Below, piece after piece: positions 8,748 to 18,321 of a stretch of DNA of 64,000 nt. Made by a program: the position numbers and the translations under genes. Under the pieces are notes generated by a model. It saw nothing but the letters and a program-made list of their open reading frames with translations. It was not told the origin of the DNA and did no database searches. The DNA lies in assembly GCA_034190295.1 (NCBI GenBank), contig JAXHSW010000001.1, positions 62,001 to 126,000 of the forward strand, written 5' to 3'. Position 1 is the stretch's first letter. Each line of letters opens with the position of its first letter. This DNA comes from Okeania sp034190295. Its GTDB lineage: Bacteria; Cyanobacteriota; Cyanobacteriia; Cyanobacteriales; Microcoleaceae.

Positions 8748-10014
8748 TAAACTGACGACCTGCCAAAATAGCACTACCATAAGCTGCATCTGTATAAACA
8801 GCTTTCGTCGTAGGTACTTGTAAATACCGTCCCCTAATCGCTGTAAAAGTAGGATTCTTAGCGCCGCCTCCAGCAGTATAGACATTCGTAAGTGTAGCTG
8901 CGCTTAATGCTTGCAACAATTTATATCCTCGTAATTCAATATTGGCAATACCTTCAAGCAAACCATGAAGAAACTTAACAGAACTTTCTGGTCTAGGCGC
9001 TAATCGTGGCAGTAATTCTGGGTCATTTATCGGAAAGCGATCGCCTTTTTGTAGCAAGGGATAATAATCTAACCCACTTTCAGCATTAGGGTCTATTTGA
9101 CTACTCAAACTTGACAACTCAGCATCAGTAAAAAAATGTCGCAAAACAGCTCCTCCAGTATTAGAAGCACCACCGACCAACCACAAATCTCCCAGACGAT
9201 GACTATAAATTCCATATTTAGCATCATCAACCCTAGTACGACTCAACAGTTTTAACACCAGAGTCGAACCCAAAGAAGTTACTGCTTCTCCCGGAGTATT
9301 AGCGCCACTAGCGATAAAAGCAGCAATGCTATCTGTTGTACCACCACAGACAACACATTCGGGAGATAGACCAAGACTATTAACAACTTGTGGAGTAACA
9401 TTCCCCACTATTGCACCTGGTGTAATTACTTCTGGTAAAAGAATATTTCCCCCAACTTCAGAATTAACAAAATTAGTCAACCAGTCTGGGTAAGATAAAT
9501 CGCCCACATCATAACCCAGTTTCAAAATATTGTTATAGTCGCTAACTCCTAGTTTTCCATGAAGCAAAAATCCCAACCAGTCAGCTTGATGCAAAAAATA
9601 ATAACTTTTATTTGACAGAGAAATATTTTCAATCAACCACAACAACTTTGCCAAACTAGAAGTAGCGCTAATAACAGGATGATTAGGTGGAGCAATACTT
9701 TTTAACTTATCCATCATTGCTACTCCCCTACTGTCATTGTAAAGAAGCGCTTCAGTCACAGGTTTACCATCACTATTGGACAATAGTACAGTTGCCGAAG
9801 TACCATCAATAGCGATCGCTCGAATATCTCCTCGCATTTCTTGGGGAATATCGGAAATTAGATTAAATAAAGCCGTTTGCCAAACATAAGGCAATTTATT
9901 TTGTTGAGTATTTTCCCAGACATATTGTGTTTGTGCTTTAACTTGAAAGTTAGAATCAATAACTACTGCACGTGCTCCCGAAGTGCCAAAATCAAGCCCT
10001 AAGTATAAATTCAT
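8737..10014 (-). CDS. FGGY-family sugar kinase (D-ribulose/xylulose kinase-like)
   Basis: 425 residues with the FGGY N-terminal phosphate-binding motif LGLDFGTSGARAVVID (D8) and a C-terminal ATP-binding lobe with GGASNTGGAVLRHF and VYTAGGGAKNPTF. The length and motif spacing match the cyanobacterial/plant group exemplified by SePSK of Synechococcus and AtXK-1, which is shorter than E. coli XylB and for which D-ribulose kinase activity has been reported. It would phosphorylate a ketopentose with ATP in the cytosol. It is transcribed away from the 123-bp array, whose first unit begins 14 bases upstream of its ATG, so array sequence forms its upstream region. Substrate is inferred from the subgroup. 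Confidence 0.85.
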   Translation of the reverse strand: MNLYLGLDFGTSGARAVVIDSNFQVKAQTQYVWENTQQNKLPYVWQTALFNLISDIPQEMRGDIRAIAIDGTSATVLLSNSDGKPVTEALLYNDSRGVAMMDKLKSIAPPNHPVISATSSLAKLLWLIENISLSNKSYYFLHQADWLGFLLHGKLGVSDYNNILKLGYDVGDLSYPDWLTNFVNSEVGGNILLPEVITPGAIVGNVTPQVVNSLGLSPECVVCGGTTDSIAAFIASGANTPGEAVTSLGSTLVLKLLSRTRVDDAKYGIYSHRLGDLWLVGGASNTGGAVLRHFFTDAELSSLSSQIDPNAESGLDYYPLLQKGDRFPINDPELLPRLAPRPESSVKFLHGLLEGIANIELRGYKLLQALSAATLTNVYTAGGGAKNPTFTAIRGRYLQVPTTKAVYTDAAYGSAILAGRQFIVQ

Positions 10015-10027
10015 TTTTAATAAAAAT

Positions 10028-11490
10028 TTGCTATAATTTAAACTAGAAAATTATATACAAAAACTAAGACGTTATAGTTTTATAGATCGTTAATTCTCTA
10101 TATTTATCGGTTGGTCTAAGGTTATCAAACCCAATCTACAGGGTCATTGCTTGCTATAATTTAAAATAGAAAATTATATACAAAAACTAAGACGTTATAG
10201 TTTTGTAGATTGTTAATTCTCTGTATTTATCGGTTGAGCTGAAGCAATAAAACCCAAGCCACAGGGTTTTCACTTGCTATAATCTAAAATAGGTAACTAT
10301 ATACAAAAACTAAGACGTTATAGTTTTGTAGATTGTTAATTCTCTGTATTTATCGGTTGAGCTGAAGCAATAAAACCCAAGCCACAGGGTTTTTACTTGC
10401 TATAATCTAAAATAGGTAACTATATACAAAAACTAAGACGTTATAGTTTTGTAGATCGTTAATTCTCTGTATTTATCGGTTGAGCTGAAGCAATAAAACC
10501 CAAGCCACAGGGTTTTNNNNNNNNNNNNNNNNNNNNNNNNNNNNNNNNNNNNNNNNNNNNNNNNNNNNNNNNNNNNNNNNNNNNNNNNNNNNNNNNNNNN
10601 NNNNNNNNNNNNNNNNCAATAAAACCCAAGCCACAGGGTTTTCACTTGCTATAATCTAAAATAGGTAACTATATACAAAAACTAAGACGTTATAGTTTTG
10701 TAGATCGTTAATTCTCTGTATTTATCGGTTGAGCTGAAGCAATAAAACCCAAGCCACAGGGTTTTCACTTGCTATAATCTAAAATAGGAAATTATATACA
10801 AAAACTAAGACGTTATAGTTTTGTAGATTGTTAATTCTCTGTATTTATCGGTTGAGCTGAAGCAATAAAACCCAAGCCACAGGGTTTTCACTTGCTATAA
10901 TCTAAAATAGGAAATTATATACAAAAACTAAGACGTTATAGTTTTGTAGCTCGTCAATTCTCTGTATTTATCGGTTGAGCTGAAGCAATAAAACCCAAGC
11001 CACAGGGTTTTTACTTGCTATAATCTAAAATAGAAAATTATATACAAAAACTAAGACGTTATAGTTTTGTAGATTGTTAATTCTCTGTATTTATCGGTTG
11101 AGCTGAAGCAATAAAACCCAAGCCACAGGGTTTTTACTTGCTATAATCTAAAATAGAAAATTATATACAAAAACTAAGACGTTATAGTTTTGTAGCTCGT
11201 CAATTCTCTGTATTTATAGATGGAGCTAAGGTCATCAAACCCAATCTACACGGTCATTGCTTGCTATAATCTAAAATAGGTAACTATATACAAAAACTAA
11301 GACGTTATAGTTTTGTAGATCGTTAATTCTCTGTATTTATCGGTTGAGCTGAAGCAATAAAACCCAAGCCACAGGGTTTTCACTTGCTATAATCTAAAAT
11401 AGGTAACTATATACAAAAACTAAGACGTTATAGTTTTGTAGATCGTTAATTCTCTGTATTTATCGGTTGAGCTGAGGTCATCAAACCACC
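10028..11490. repeat. Tandem array of 123-bp units with two hairpins each
   Basis: Units begin TTGCTATAATCTAAAATAG and start at 10028, 10151, 10274, 10397, then after a gap at 10646, 10769, 10892, 11015, 11138, 11261 and 11384. The spacing is 123 bases throughout each side of the gap, and the last unit is truncated near 11490. Each unit has TGCTATAAT (extended -10 consensus), then a stem AAAACTA/TAGTTTT with an 8-nt loop, then about 50 bases later a stem AAAACCC/GGGTTTT with an 8-nt loop. Units differ at a few bases. Two (10028, 11138) carry a different 3' third (type B, AATCTACA loop with a weaker stem). The repeats behave like tandem small-RNA genes; NsiR1 of Nostoc is a known cyanobacterial precedent for a small RNA encoded in direct repeats. 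Confidence 0.95.
10517..10616. other. Assembly gap (100 N) inside the 123-bp array
   Basis: Exactly 100 N. The 26 bases left of the gap (CAATAAAACCC...GGGTTTT) are identical to the first 26 bases right of it, as expected when contig ends overlap or copies were collapsed. The true copy number of the array is therefore unknown. Confidence 0.99.
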
Positions 11491-11622
11491 CCATCCTCCT
11501 ATCCCCCCATCATATAGAATCCGGTTTTATAATTCTATCCACACTTTCTCGGCTTCAATCTCTCGGCCTCCCCTTCTTCATTCCCTATTGCCTGCTAATC
11601 AAAGAAATAGTATCCTAAAAAA

Positions 11623-12228
11623 CTAGGCAAAAATAGCTTTTATCTGAGGCAGTAATACTTGAAAAGCTTGACCGCGATGAGAGAGCGATCGCTTCATTTC
11701 AGCAGACATTTCCGCAAAAGTCTTCCCTTGCGAAGGAACATAAAAAATGGGGTCGTAACCAAACCCACCATTCCCACGAAGACTATATAGAATTTCTCCA
11801 CGGCAAATTCCCTCTGTTTCTAACGCAATTGTGCCATCAGGTCTAGCAATGACAAGAGCGCAGACAAACTGTGCCTGACGATTAGAATTATCTCCCAATT
11901 CTGTTAATACTCGCTCTATTTGTTCCGCAACAGTAGGAGCATAACGAGCAGAATAAATACCCGGTCTGCCATCCAAAGCATCTACTGCTAATCCAGAATC
12001 ATCAGCGATCGCCCATTTACCAGTAGCTTTTGCCACAACACTAGCTTTGAGGCGAGCATTAGCTAGAAAAGTTTTCCCAGTTTCCTCAACTTCTAAATCT
12101 TTTGGTTTTAGTTGTAATTGTAAATTCAAATCTGCCATATATTCCTGCATTTCTTGAAGTTTCCCCGGGTTACCAGTAGCGACAACTAGAATTTTAGGAG
12201 TAGTTTCTGTGGAAGTAATATTTGTCAT
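11623..12228 (-). CDS. rdgB: XTP/dITP diphosphatase (Ham1/RdgB)
   Basis: 201 residues, normal length. The nucleotide-binding motif ATGNPGKLQEMQEYM (about residues 17-31), the catalytic region AIADDSGLAVDALDGRPGIY, GGFGYDPIFYVPSQGKTFAEM and the C-terminal SLSHRGQA are all in place. The enzyme hydrolyses deaminated purine nucleoside triphosphates (dITP, XTP) to monophosphates and pyrophosphate, keeping them out of DNA and RNA. It stands alone in the reverse orientation; its stop is about 130 bases from the end of the 123-bp array, with a short C/T-rich spacer between. The start ATG at 12228 gives MTNITSTETTPKILVVATGN. Confidence 0.95.
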   Translation of the reverse strand: MTNITSTETTPKILVVATGNPGKLQEMQEYMADLNLQLQLKPKDLEVEETGKTFLANARLKASVVAKATGKWAIADDSGLAVDALDGRPGIYSARYAPTVAEQIERVLTELGDNSNRQAQFVCALVIARPDGTIALETEGICRGEILYSLRGNGGFGYDPIFYVPSQGKTFAEMSAEMKRSLSHRGQAFQVLLPQIKAIFA

Positions 12229-12884
12229 TTTTCTATATAAATATATATTTATTTACTCTTAAATAGAATACCACGTCGAGCGACTCTAACTAGGCTAAAG
12301 TATCCACATAAAAAAAATAAAATCATCGTTAGTAAAGAGAAATATAAACTGAGTTAAGCATCGCCGTATATAGGTTTATTCAATAATTGATAATGGATAA
12401 TTGATAATTATAGCGCTACGCATTAAGGTGTTTGACATTTCTCAACCCTTTGAGCGTTGCTTTTCCGCACCGAAAACCCTGATTCAGTTTACTATTCCCT
12501 CCATACCTATTCCCTATTCCCGATTCAAGTAGCGCTATACCTCTTCCTTTTAGGGAGAGGATTGAATAAAAGGAAAATTTTTTCTTCTCTTGGTAGATTA
12601 GATATGGCGAGGATACCCGAAGAGTGACAGAACCGCTTTCCTTTAATAGAAAATAAAATCAATTATCGCACTCTTATTTATCAATTATTTCCCCCTACTC
12701 CCTACTCCCTCTTATGGAGGAGATGTCTAATAGGAGAGTAGATAGAATAGTAATTTAATCATCTATGCAATATCCAGAACGTACCAGCAAATATACTTCC
12801 CTACTGTGTTAATATTATTTTCCAAGGGTGCACAAATACCTTAAATCTAGTTTTAAATATTCAATTCATTACACCAAGTATTAT
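12229..12884. other. Intergenic repeats
   Basis: No gene seen. Contains ATTGATAATGGATAATTGATAATT tracts, a TCTTGGTAGATTAGATATGG motif also near 14370 and (reversed) 31770, and an inverted family C element (about 12641-12733, ending GGAGATGTCTAAT). Confidence 0.55.
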
Positions 12885-14300
12885 ATGTTCCGAAAATTCT
12901 TCTCTCCTAAGAGCAAATACAAAGTTAGTCTAACAATTTTTTTGTCGATTTTTTCCCTAATTATTATACTTATTTTTAATTCAGAAAAAATTATTTCTGA
13001 AGAAATAAATGTAAGTCCGACAGACCGATACAATATGAGTTCTAATCTGACTAGATCGGAAAAAGTCATGAAAATGGAACAAAGGCTAGAAAAAGAATTT
13101 GAAGATTACTTCGATCGAGAAATTTCAGAAGTTTCAAAAGCGGGTGATGATATTGCTCAAAATTTATTAGAAATTAGCAAAAAAAGTAATATAAGACCTG
13201 CCGTATTTTGGGCAATTCCTAAATCAGAATATTTACATTTAGTTTTGATTTCTCCTGGAAAAAAACCTTTAGTTCAAGATATTGATGCCCTCAAACGCGA
13301 AAGTCTCATTCGTAAAGTCAAATTATTTCATAATGAAATTACCAATCCTCAGATGCTATTCACAGACTCTTACTTAAGTCTGGCTCAACAACTTTATCAA
13401 TTCATAATTAAACCCTTTGAAGCCAATCTTCAAGAAGAAAAAATAGACACAATATTGTTTTGTTTAGGCACAGGTTTGCGTACTCTACCAATAGCAGCAT
13501 TACATGATGGAAAACAATTTTTAGTAGAGAAATATAGCCTAGCAATTATTCCTGCATTTAATTTAATTGACTCTAATTATACTCCCATTCAAAAAGCCAG
13601 AATTTTGGCAATGGGTGCTTCAGAATTTCCGACTCAAAGTCCTTTACCTGCTGTTCCAATTGAACTATCAACAATTGTTAATAGAAATCTCAGAGAAAAT
13701 ATCTCAGCGAAAAATCTTTCTAGAGGTTGGCCTGGAAAATTATTTCTTAATCAAGACTTCACCTTAAAAAACTTAAAAAATCAACTTTCTTCTCAATCTT
13801 TTAATATTATTCATTTAGCAACTCATGCAGAATTTCGACCAGGAAAACCAAAAAATTCTTATATTCAACTTTGGGATACTCAACTCCATTTAGACGAAAT
13901 CAAAGAGATTAATTGGAACAATCCTCCGGCTGAATTATTAGTTTTAAGTGCTTGTAAAACAGCCGTTGGAGATCGAGATGTGGAGTTAGGTTTTGCAGGA
14001 TTAGCTTTACAAGCAGGAGTTCAATCTGCACTAGCAAGTTTGTGGTACGTTAATGATATTGGTACTTTGGCTTTAATGAGTGAATTTTATGAACAGTTAA
14101 AAACAGCAACAACTAAAGCCGAAACAATTAGAAAAACTCAAATTAAAATGATTCAAGGAGATGTATATTTAACAAAGGAAATATTGAAATTTTCTAGAGG
14201 AGAAATATCTTTACCTCAGAGCTTACAAATATTGGGAGAAACAGATTTTTCTCATCCTTTCTATTGGTCAGGATTTACTCTTATTAGTAGTCCTTGGTAA
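12885..14300 (+). CDS. Membrane-anchored CHAT-domain (caspase-like) protease
   Basis: 471 residues from ATG 12885; the frame extends 19 codons upstream to a GTG at 12828, but the ATG places a basic stretch directly before one transmembrane segment (LTIFLSIFSLIIILIF). The C-terminal half is a CHAT domain with its His-Cys pair intact: H314 in IIHLATHAEF and C357 in LVLSACKTAVG, followed by GFAGLALQAGVQSALASLWYV. CHAT proteins are caspase-superfamily proteases. Cyanobacterial ones usually carry long N-terminal TPR arrays; here only about 270 residues without clear TPRs precede the domain. No candidate substrate gene adjoins it. Likely cytoplasmic-membrane anchored; role unknown (signalling or cell-death related in characterised relatives). 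Confidence 0.85.
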   Translation: MFRKFFSPKSKYKVSLTIFLSIFSLIIILIFNSEKIISEEINVSPTDRYNMSSNLTRSEKVMKMEQRLEKEFEDYFDREISEVSKAGDDIAQNLLEISKKSNIRPAVFWAIPKSEYLHLVLISPGKKPLVQDIDALKRESLIRKVKLFHNEITNPQMLFTDSYLSLAQQLYQFIIKPFEANLQEEKIDTILFCLGTGLRTLPIAALHDGKQFLVEKYSLAIIPAFNLIDSNYTPIQKARILAMGASEFPTQSPLPAVPIELSTIVNRNLRENISAKNLSRGWPGKLFLNQDFTLKNLKNQLSSQSFNIIHLATHAEFRPGKPKNSYIQLWDTQLHLDEIKEINWNNPPAELLVLSACKTAVGDRDVELGFAGLALQAGVQSALASLWYVNDIGTLALMSEFYEQLKTATTKAETIRKTQIKMIQGDVYLTKEILKFSRGEISLPQSLQILGETDFSHPFYWSGFTLISSPW

Positions 14301-15125
14301 TTTCAGTTATCAGTTATCAGTTATCAGTACCTCTGCTTCGGAGGAGGCTTGACATAAGGAATATGCTTTTCTCTTGGTCGATTAGATATGACGAGTAAAC
14401 CTCGCCATCTCACCCTACGGGAAGCTACGCTAACGACCGCTTTTTATACCCTTAATACCAAGCGTTAAAAAAGGATGTGTTCAAATAGTTTAGTCAACTA
14501 AAGTAGTTTAAGTACTCATGCAAATTTACGCTTAATAGATTTTTTTATAGCAAAAAATGATCGTAAAAGCTACTTCTACTGACTACTGACTATTGACTAC
14601 TAGAAACAGTGCAAATATTTGTAGCAAAAATTAATAAAATTGGTATAAAAGGGGAGGCGCATACCCACAATTTTTCGGTAAATACTTTTTTATGGGGTTT
14701 GATAATTTCAAATAATTGCCAAAATGAATCATATTTATGGTTTTAGGGAATGGGGAACAGGAAATAGGGAACAGGGAATAGACAAAAAATATCCCGGTTG
14801 TCAATTGTACCTCATTAGCACGGAATCTGCTGTAAGTAGACTACAAAATGATTTTAGGTTATACCAGTTCCCAAAAATAATGCTTGACTTCATTAAAGCT
14901 TCAGTTCTTAAGTAAGAATAATAGTTCAGTAATGTTTGTAACGATTATCGGCATTAAACCAAAATATCTTATGCCTTTGAACCCTACTCCTGTACTGGCG
15001 AATCGCGATTCACCCCTACTCCCTACTCCCTTTAAGGGCTTTCATATCAAATTAACTATTATAAAAATTGTCACAACCAATTTAGGATTACTATATAATT
15101 GGTAATCTGACATTAGTGATAAATT
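14301..15125. other. Intergenic repeats
   Basis: Directly after the CHAT stop lies a CAGTTATCAGTTATCAG tandem tract (14306-14327). Further on are the TCTTGGTCGATTAGATATG motif, GACTACTGACTATTGACTAC, a GGGAACA heptamer tract (about 14753-14779) and AT-rich sequence up to argF. No gene is supported; frames of 63 and 73 codons here are repeat-derived. Confidence 0.55.
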
Positions 15126-16046
15126 ATGGATAGTTTAAAAGGACGAAATTTATTAAGTTTAGCAGATTTGAGTTCTGATGAATTAAAAGAACTTTTACAA
15201 CTGGCAGCCCAACTTAAATCAGGTAAAATAAATCTCAAATGTAATAAAGTATTGGGGTTATTATTTTCTAAAGCTTCGACACGAACTAGGGTAAGTTTTA
15301 CTGTGGCAATGTATCAATTGGGAGGTCAAGTTATTGATTTGAATCCTAATGTTACTCAAGTTAGTCGTGGAGAACCTTTGGTTGACACTGCTAGAGTTTT
15401 AGACCGATATTTAGATATTTTAGCTATTCGGACTTTTGAGCAAAAAGATTTAGAAACTTTTGCAAGTTATACTCAAATTCCTGTCATTAATGCCCTGACA
15501 GATCGGGAACATCCTTGTCAGGTATTGGCTGATTTATTGACCATTCAAGAATGTTTTGGCAAACTAGATGGATTAACTTTAAGTTATTTTGGTGATGGTA
15601 ATAATATGGCAAATTCTTTACTGTTAGGTTGTGCAATGGTAGGGATGAATGTCAGGATAGCAACTCCATTAAATTATCTTCCAAATGTGGAAATTGTAGA
15701 GCAAGCAAAGGCTATTAGTAATGGTAAGAGTGAAGTTATAGTTACTGAAGACCCCCAAGTGGCAGTTAAGGGCGCTCAGGTACTTTATACTGATGTTTGG
15801 GCAAGTATGGGACAAGAAGAGGAGGCTAATAGTCGGATACCTATTTTTCAACCCTATCAGGTAAATGAAAAGTTAGTAGAAAGTGCAGCAGATGATGCGA
15901 TCGTATTACATTGTTTACCAGCTCATCGGGATGAAGAAATTACTGATGGAGCGATCGAAGGAGAGCGATCGCGAGTTTGGGACCAAGCAGAAAACAGGAT
16001 GCACGCTCAAAAAGCTTTATTAGTCAGTCTTTTGGGTAGTGATTAG
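15126..16046 (+). CDS. argF: Ornithine carbamoyltransferase
   Basis: 306 residues, typical length. The carbamoyl-phosphate site S51-T-R-T-R55 (SKASTRTRVSF), the HPCQ motif (residues 129-132) and the ornithine-side motif HCLPAHRDEE near residue 262 are all present, so it makes citrulline from ornithine and carbamoyl phosphate in arginine synthesis. The catalytic cysteine is in HCLP. It is a single gene with no arginine-pathway neighbour, as is common for the dispersed arg genes of cyanobacteria. The ATG at 15126 is preceded by an AT-rich leader with no clear Shine-Dalgarno. Aspartate carbamoyltransferase is excluded by the HCLP motif. Confidence 0.96.
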   Translation: MDSLKGRNLLSLADLSSDELKELLQLAAQLKSGKINLKCNKVLGLLFSKASTRTRVSFTVAMYQLGGQVIDLNPNVTQVSRGEPLVDTARVLDRYLDILAIRTFEQKDLETFASYTQIPVINALTDREHPCQVLADLLTIQECFGKLDGLTLSYFGDGNNMANSLLLGCAMVGMNVRIATPLNYLPNVEIVEQAKAISNGKSEVIVTEDPQVAVKGAQVLYTDVWASMGQEEEANSRIPIFQPYQVNEKLVESAADDAIVLHCLPAHRDEEITDGAIEGERSRVWDQAENRMHAQKALLVSLLGSD

Positions 16047-16416
16047 ACTATATATTGTCCGGTTGAATACTTATTATTAAAATAGTAGGGGAGCGGGGGA
16101 GTAGTAAGGTAATTAATAATTAATAATTAATAATTGTTGAACTGGTGCATCTGGTAGTGCAAAAATACTATCTTTTTATCAAAATAATTGGGTGTCAAAC
16201 CCCACCTTTTAATTTAAGGCGATCGGGTTTTTGGAGTGGAGTTTAAATCCCCGTTCCAAAATCACTTCTGACTTGGTGACTTCGTTAAATATTCCTTGTT
16301 GCCTCTCTTGGTGCGCTACCAGGTGCGTCTGACGCCGACGCGGGGTCGCACCGCTATTGCCTAAAAGCGATAAAATTTTGGCTTTATTCATGGATTGAGA
16401 TGCACCCTGTTGAACT
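16047..16416. other. Intergenic, repeats only
   Basis: Contains an AATTAATAATTAATAATT tract (16112-16134) and a GC-richer stretch (16320-16355) without a gene. A 75-codon reverse frame (16209-16436) overlaps the 3' end of the cyclase gene and has no recognisable content. Confidence 0.5.
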
Positions 16417-18114
16417 CTATTTCCTGTTCCCTTCACTAAGATAAAAATAAGCAGCTTTATCTTGATGGTTTAAATTAACAATTTCCTGAAATATTTCAGT
16501 AGCTTGCTCTATTTTTTGAGAGTAATGACTAATAACTCCTGATTCAAATAATGTTTTAGTTTGTTTTTTAAGTTCGATTATTTCTGGGGGGTCTGCATCA
16601 AATAATTCAAATAAAGACACGACATCTTTTTTTCCTTTGACGTTAACTTGACCAAGAAATCTGTAGTTATATTTTGTATAATCTTTAAGCTCAATAAAGG
16701 TCTTTTGACTAATAATTAAAGAAGCACCATATATTTTGGTTAAATCTTGCAGGCGAGAAGCTAAATTTACAGCATCACTAATGACAGTAGTATCCATTCT
16801 GTTTGTACCACCCACTGTTCCTAACATTAAGGAACCTGTATTAATTCCGATACCAATAGTAATAGGTGATTTCTGATATTTATTACGAATAATATTGTAT
16901 TGATTAAGTTCTGAAAGCATCCCTAAAGCAGCTTGGACAGCATCATCAGGACACCGACCAAATAGTGCCATAATAGCATCACCAATATATTTATCGATAA
17001 AACCATAATTAGCAGTAATTAATGGTTCCATACGAGAAAGATAATTATTAATAAATTGAAAATTTTCTGTTAAAGTCATACTTTCTGAGAGAGTAGTAAA
17101 AGCACGAATATCAGAAAATAAAATTGACATTTTTTTTTGGACAGATTCCCCTAGGGAAACTTCTACAATACTTTCATGTCCTAAAAACCGGAGAAACTGT
17201 TTCGGAACAAATCGACTATAGCTTTGATTAAGTTTAGATAATTCAATATTTTTGAGTTCTAATTGTTGGGTAAACTGAATTCTTTCTGCTTCTGCTTTTT
17301 TTCTTTCTGTAATGTCTTGAAAGGTGGCGATCGCATAGATTAGTTGACCATTATCATCAAAAATTGGACTTGCTGAGACTTCTACAGGTATTATTTTTTC
17401 TCCTTGACGAATTTCCATATTATCAACTGTAGAATTTTCTCCTTTCAAGGCTTGGAAAATTGGCTGTTGTTCAACGGGGTAAAATTGTTCTGTTCCTGCT
17501 AAGTAAATTTGATAAATTTGAGGAATTTGCTCTGGAGTAGTTTCGGCTACTATTCCTTTGCCAAAAATATTTTTGGCAGCTTGATTAATATAGAAAGGTG
17601 TACCATGAGCATCAACTACAAATACTCCTACTGGCAAAGTTTCTAATAATTTTCCTAGTCTTTTTTCACTTTCATATAATTGTTGAGCTGCTTCTATTAA
17701 ATGTTCCTGTTTTAGTGCGTCTTTTAGCTGTTGAACATGATTTATAGTTTTATTAATTGTAATTTCTAAATCATCTAAATTGATGGGTTTAGTTAAAAAA
17801 TCAAATGCTCCTAGATTCATTGCTTTTCTGACAAGAGTCAGACCGCTAGAAGCAGAAATAATTACTGTTTTAAGTGTAGGATGACGAAGATCGGAAAGAG
17901 TTGATAGTAGAGAAATACCATCCATTTCTGGCATGGTAATATCAGTCAATATCATATCTATATCTGGTTCATATTGTAACTTTTCCAAAGCTTTTAAACC
18001 GTTAGAAGCAAAAATAAATTGGAGGTCTTTTTTCCTAATTCTTTTTCTAAATTTTTGGTTTATGATTAGTTTAAAGGATTCTTCATCATCCACAACCAGT
18101 ATTTTTGCTGGCAT
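16417..18114 (-). CDS. Response regulator with PAS and class III nucleotide cyclase domains
   Basis: 565 residues: REC (1-125; phospho-Asp in DMILTDITMPEMDG; Lys in TKP), a short coiled segment, PAS/PAC (about 150-275; ends DITERKKAEAER) and a class III cyclase (about 325-510). Both metal-binding aspartates are present (ILFSDIRAFT and YIGDAIMALFG). The Lys of FIDKYIGD and the Asp of TTVISDAVNLASR fit ATP rather than GTP, and NLASR supplies the transition-state Asn/Arg, so it is probably an adenylate cyclase. It would give phosphorylation-controlled cAMP output. It is third in a same-strand cluster with two other REC proteins (208 bases behind the GGDEF/EAL gene). The last residues SEGNRK and the stop are encoded by a GGGAACAGG heptamer repeat. 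Confidence 0.88.
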   Translation of the reverse strand: MPAKILVVDDEESFKLIINQKFRKRIRKKDLQFIFASNGLKALEKLQYEPDIDMILTDITMPEMDGISLLSTLSDLRHPTLKTVIISASSGLTLVRKAMNLGAFDFLTKPINLDDLEITINKTINHVQQLKDALKQEHLIEAAQQLYESEKRLGKLLETLPVGVFVVDAHGTPFYINQAAKNIFGKGIVAETTPEQIPQIYQIYLAGTEQFYPVEQQPIFQALKGENSTVDNMEIRQGEKIIPVEVSASPIFDDNGQLIYAIATFQDITERKKAEAERIQFTQQLELKNIELSKLNQSYSRFVPKQFLRFLGHESIVEVSLGESVQKKMSILFSDIRAFTTLSESMTLTENFQFINNYLSRMEPLITANYGFIDKYIGDAIMALFGRCPDDAVQAALGMLSELNQYNIIRNKYQKSPITIGIGINTGSLMLGTVGGTNRMDTTVISDAVNLASRLQDLTKIYGASLIISQKTFIELKDYTKYNYRFLGQVNVKGKKDVVSLFELFDADPPEIIELKKQTKTLFESGVISHYSQKIEQATEIFQEIVNLNHQDKAAYFYLSEGNRK

Positions 18115-18321
18115 AACTTCATTTAAGTTAGAATTATCTTTTATGCATGCGGGTTTAATATCCCACAGTCAACGGGGGCGCTGAAAATTGTTTGGAGTTA
18201 TAAGACGCAAAGTGGCGTGTTGAAGACCACCCATAAGCAATTTTCCCTTCTGCCTTCTGCCTTCTTCCTTCTTCAATGTATTATCAATATAGTCACAAAA
18301 CTAAGTAGGATAAATTTAATT
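18115..18321. repeat. Intergenic repeat of GGGTTTAATA type
   Basis: The spacer between the two signalling genes carries GCGGGTTTAATATCCCAC, matching segments at about 4949-4968 and (reverse complement) 22420-22440, followed by a CTTCTGCCTTCTTCC tandem run. No promoter is obvious. Confidence 0.6.

Noticed and set aside
10028..11490. CRISPR array
   Set aside because: Whole 123-base units repeat without unique spacers, and no cas gene is present.
16209..16436. 75-codon reverse frame beyond the cyclase gene
   Set aside because: Overlaps the cyclase 3' end and a heptamer repeat, without recognisable content.
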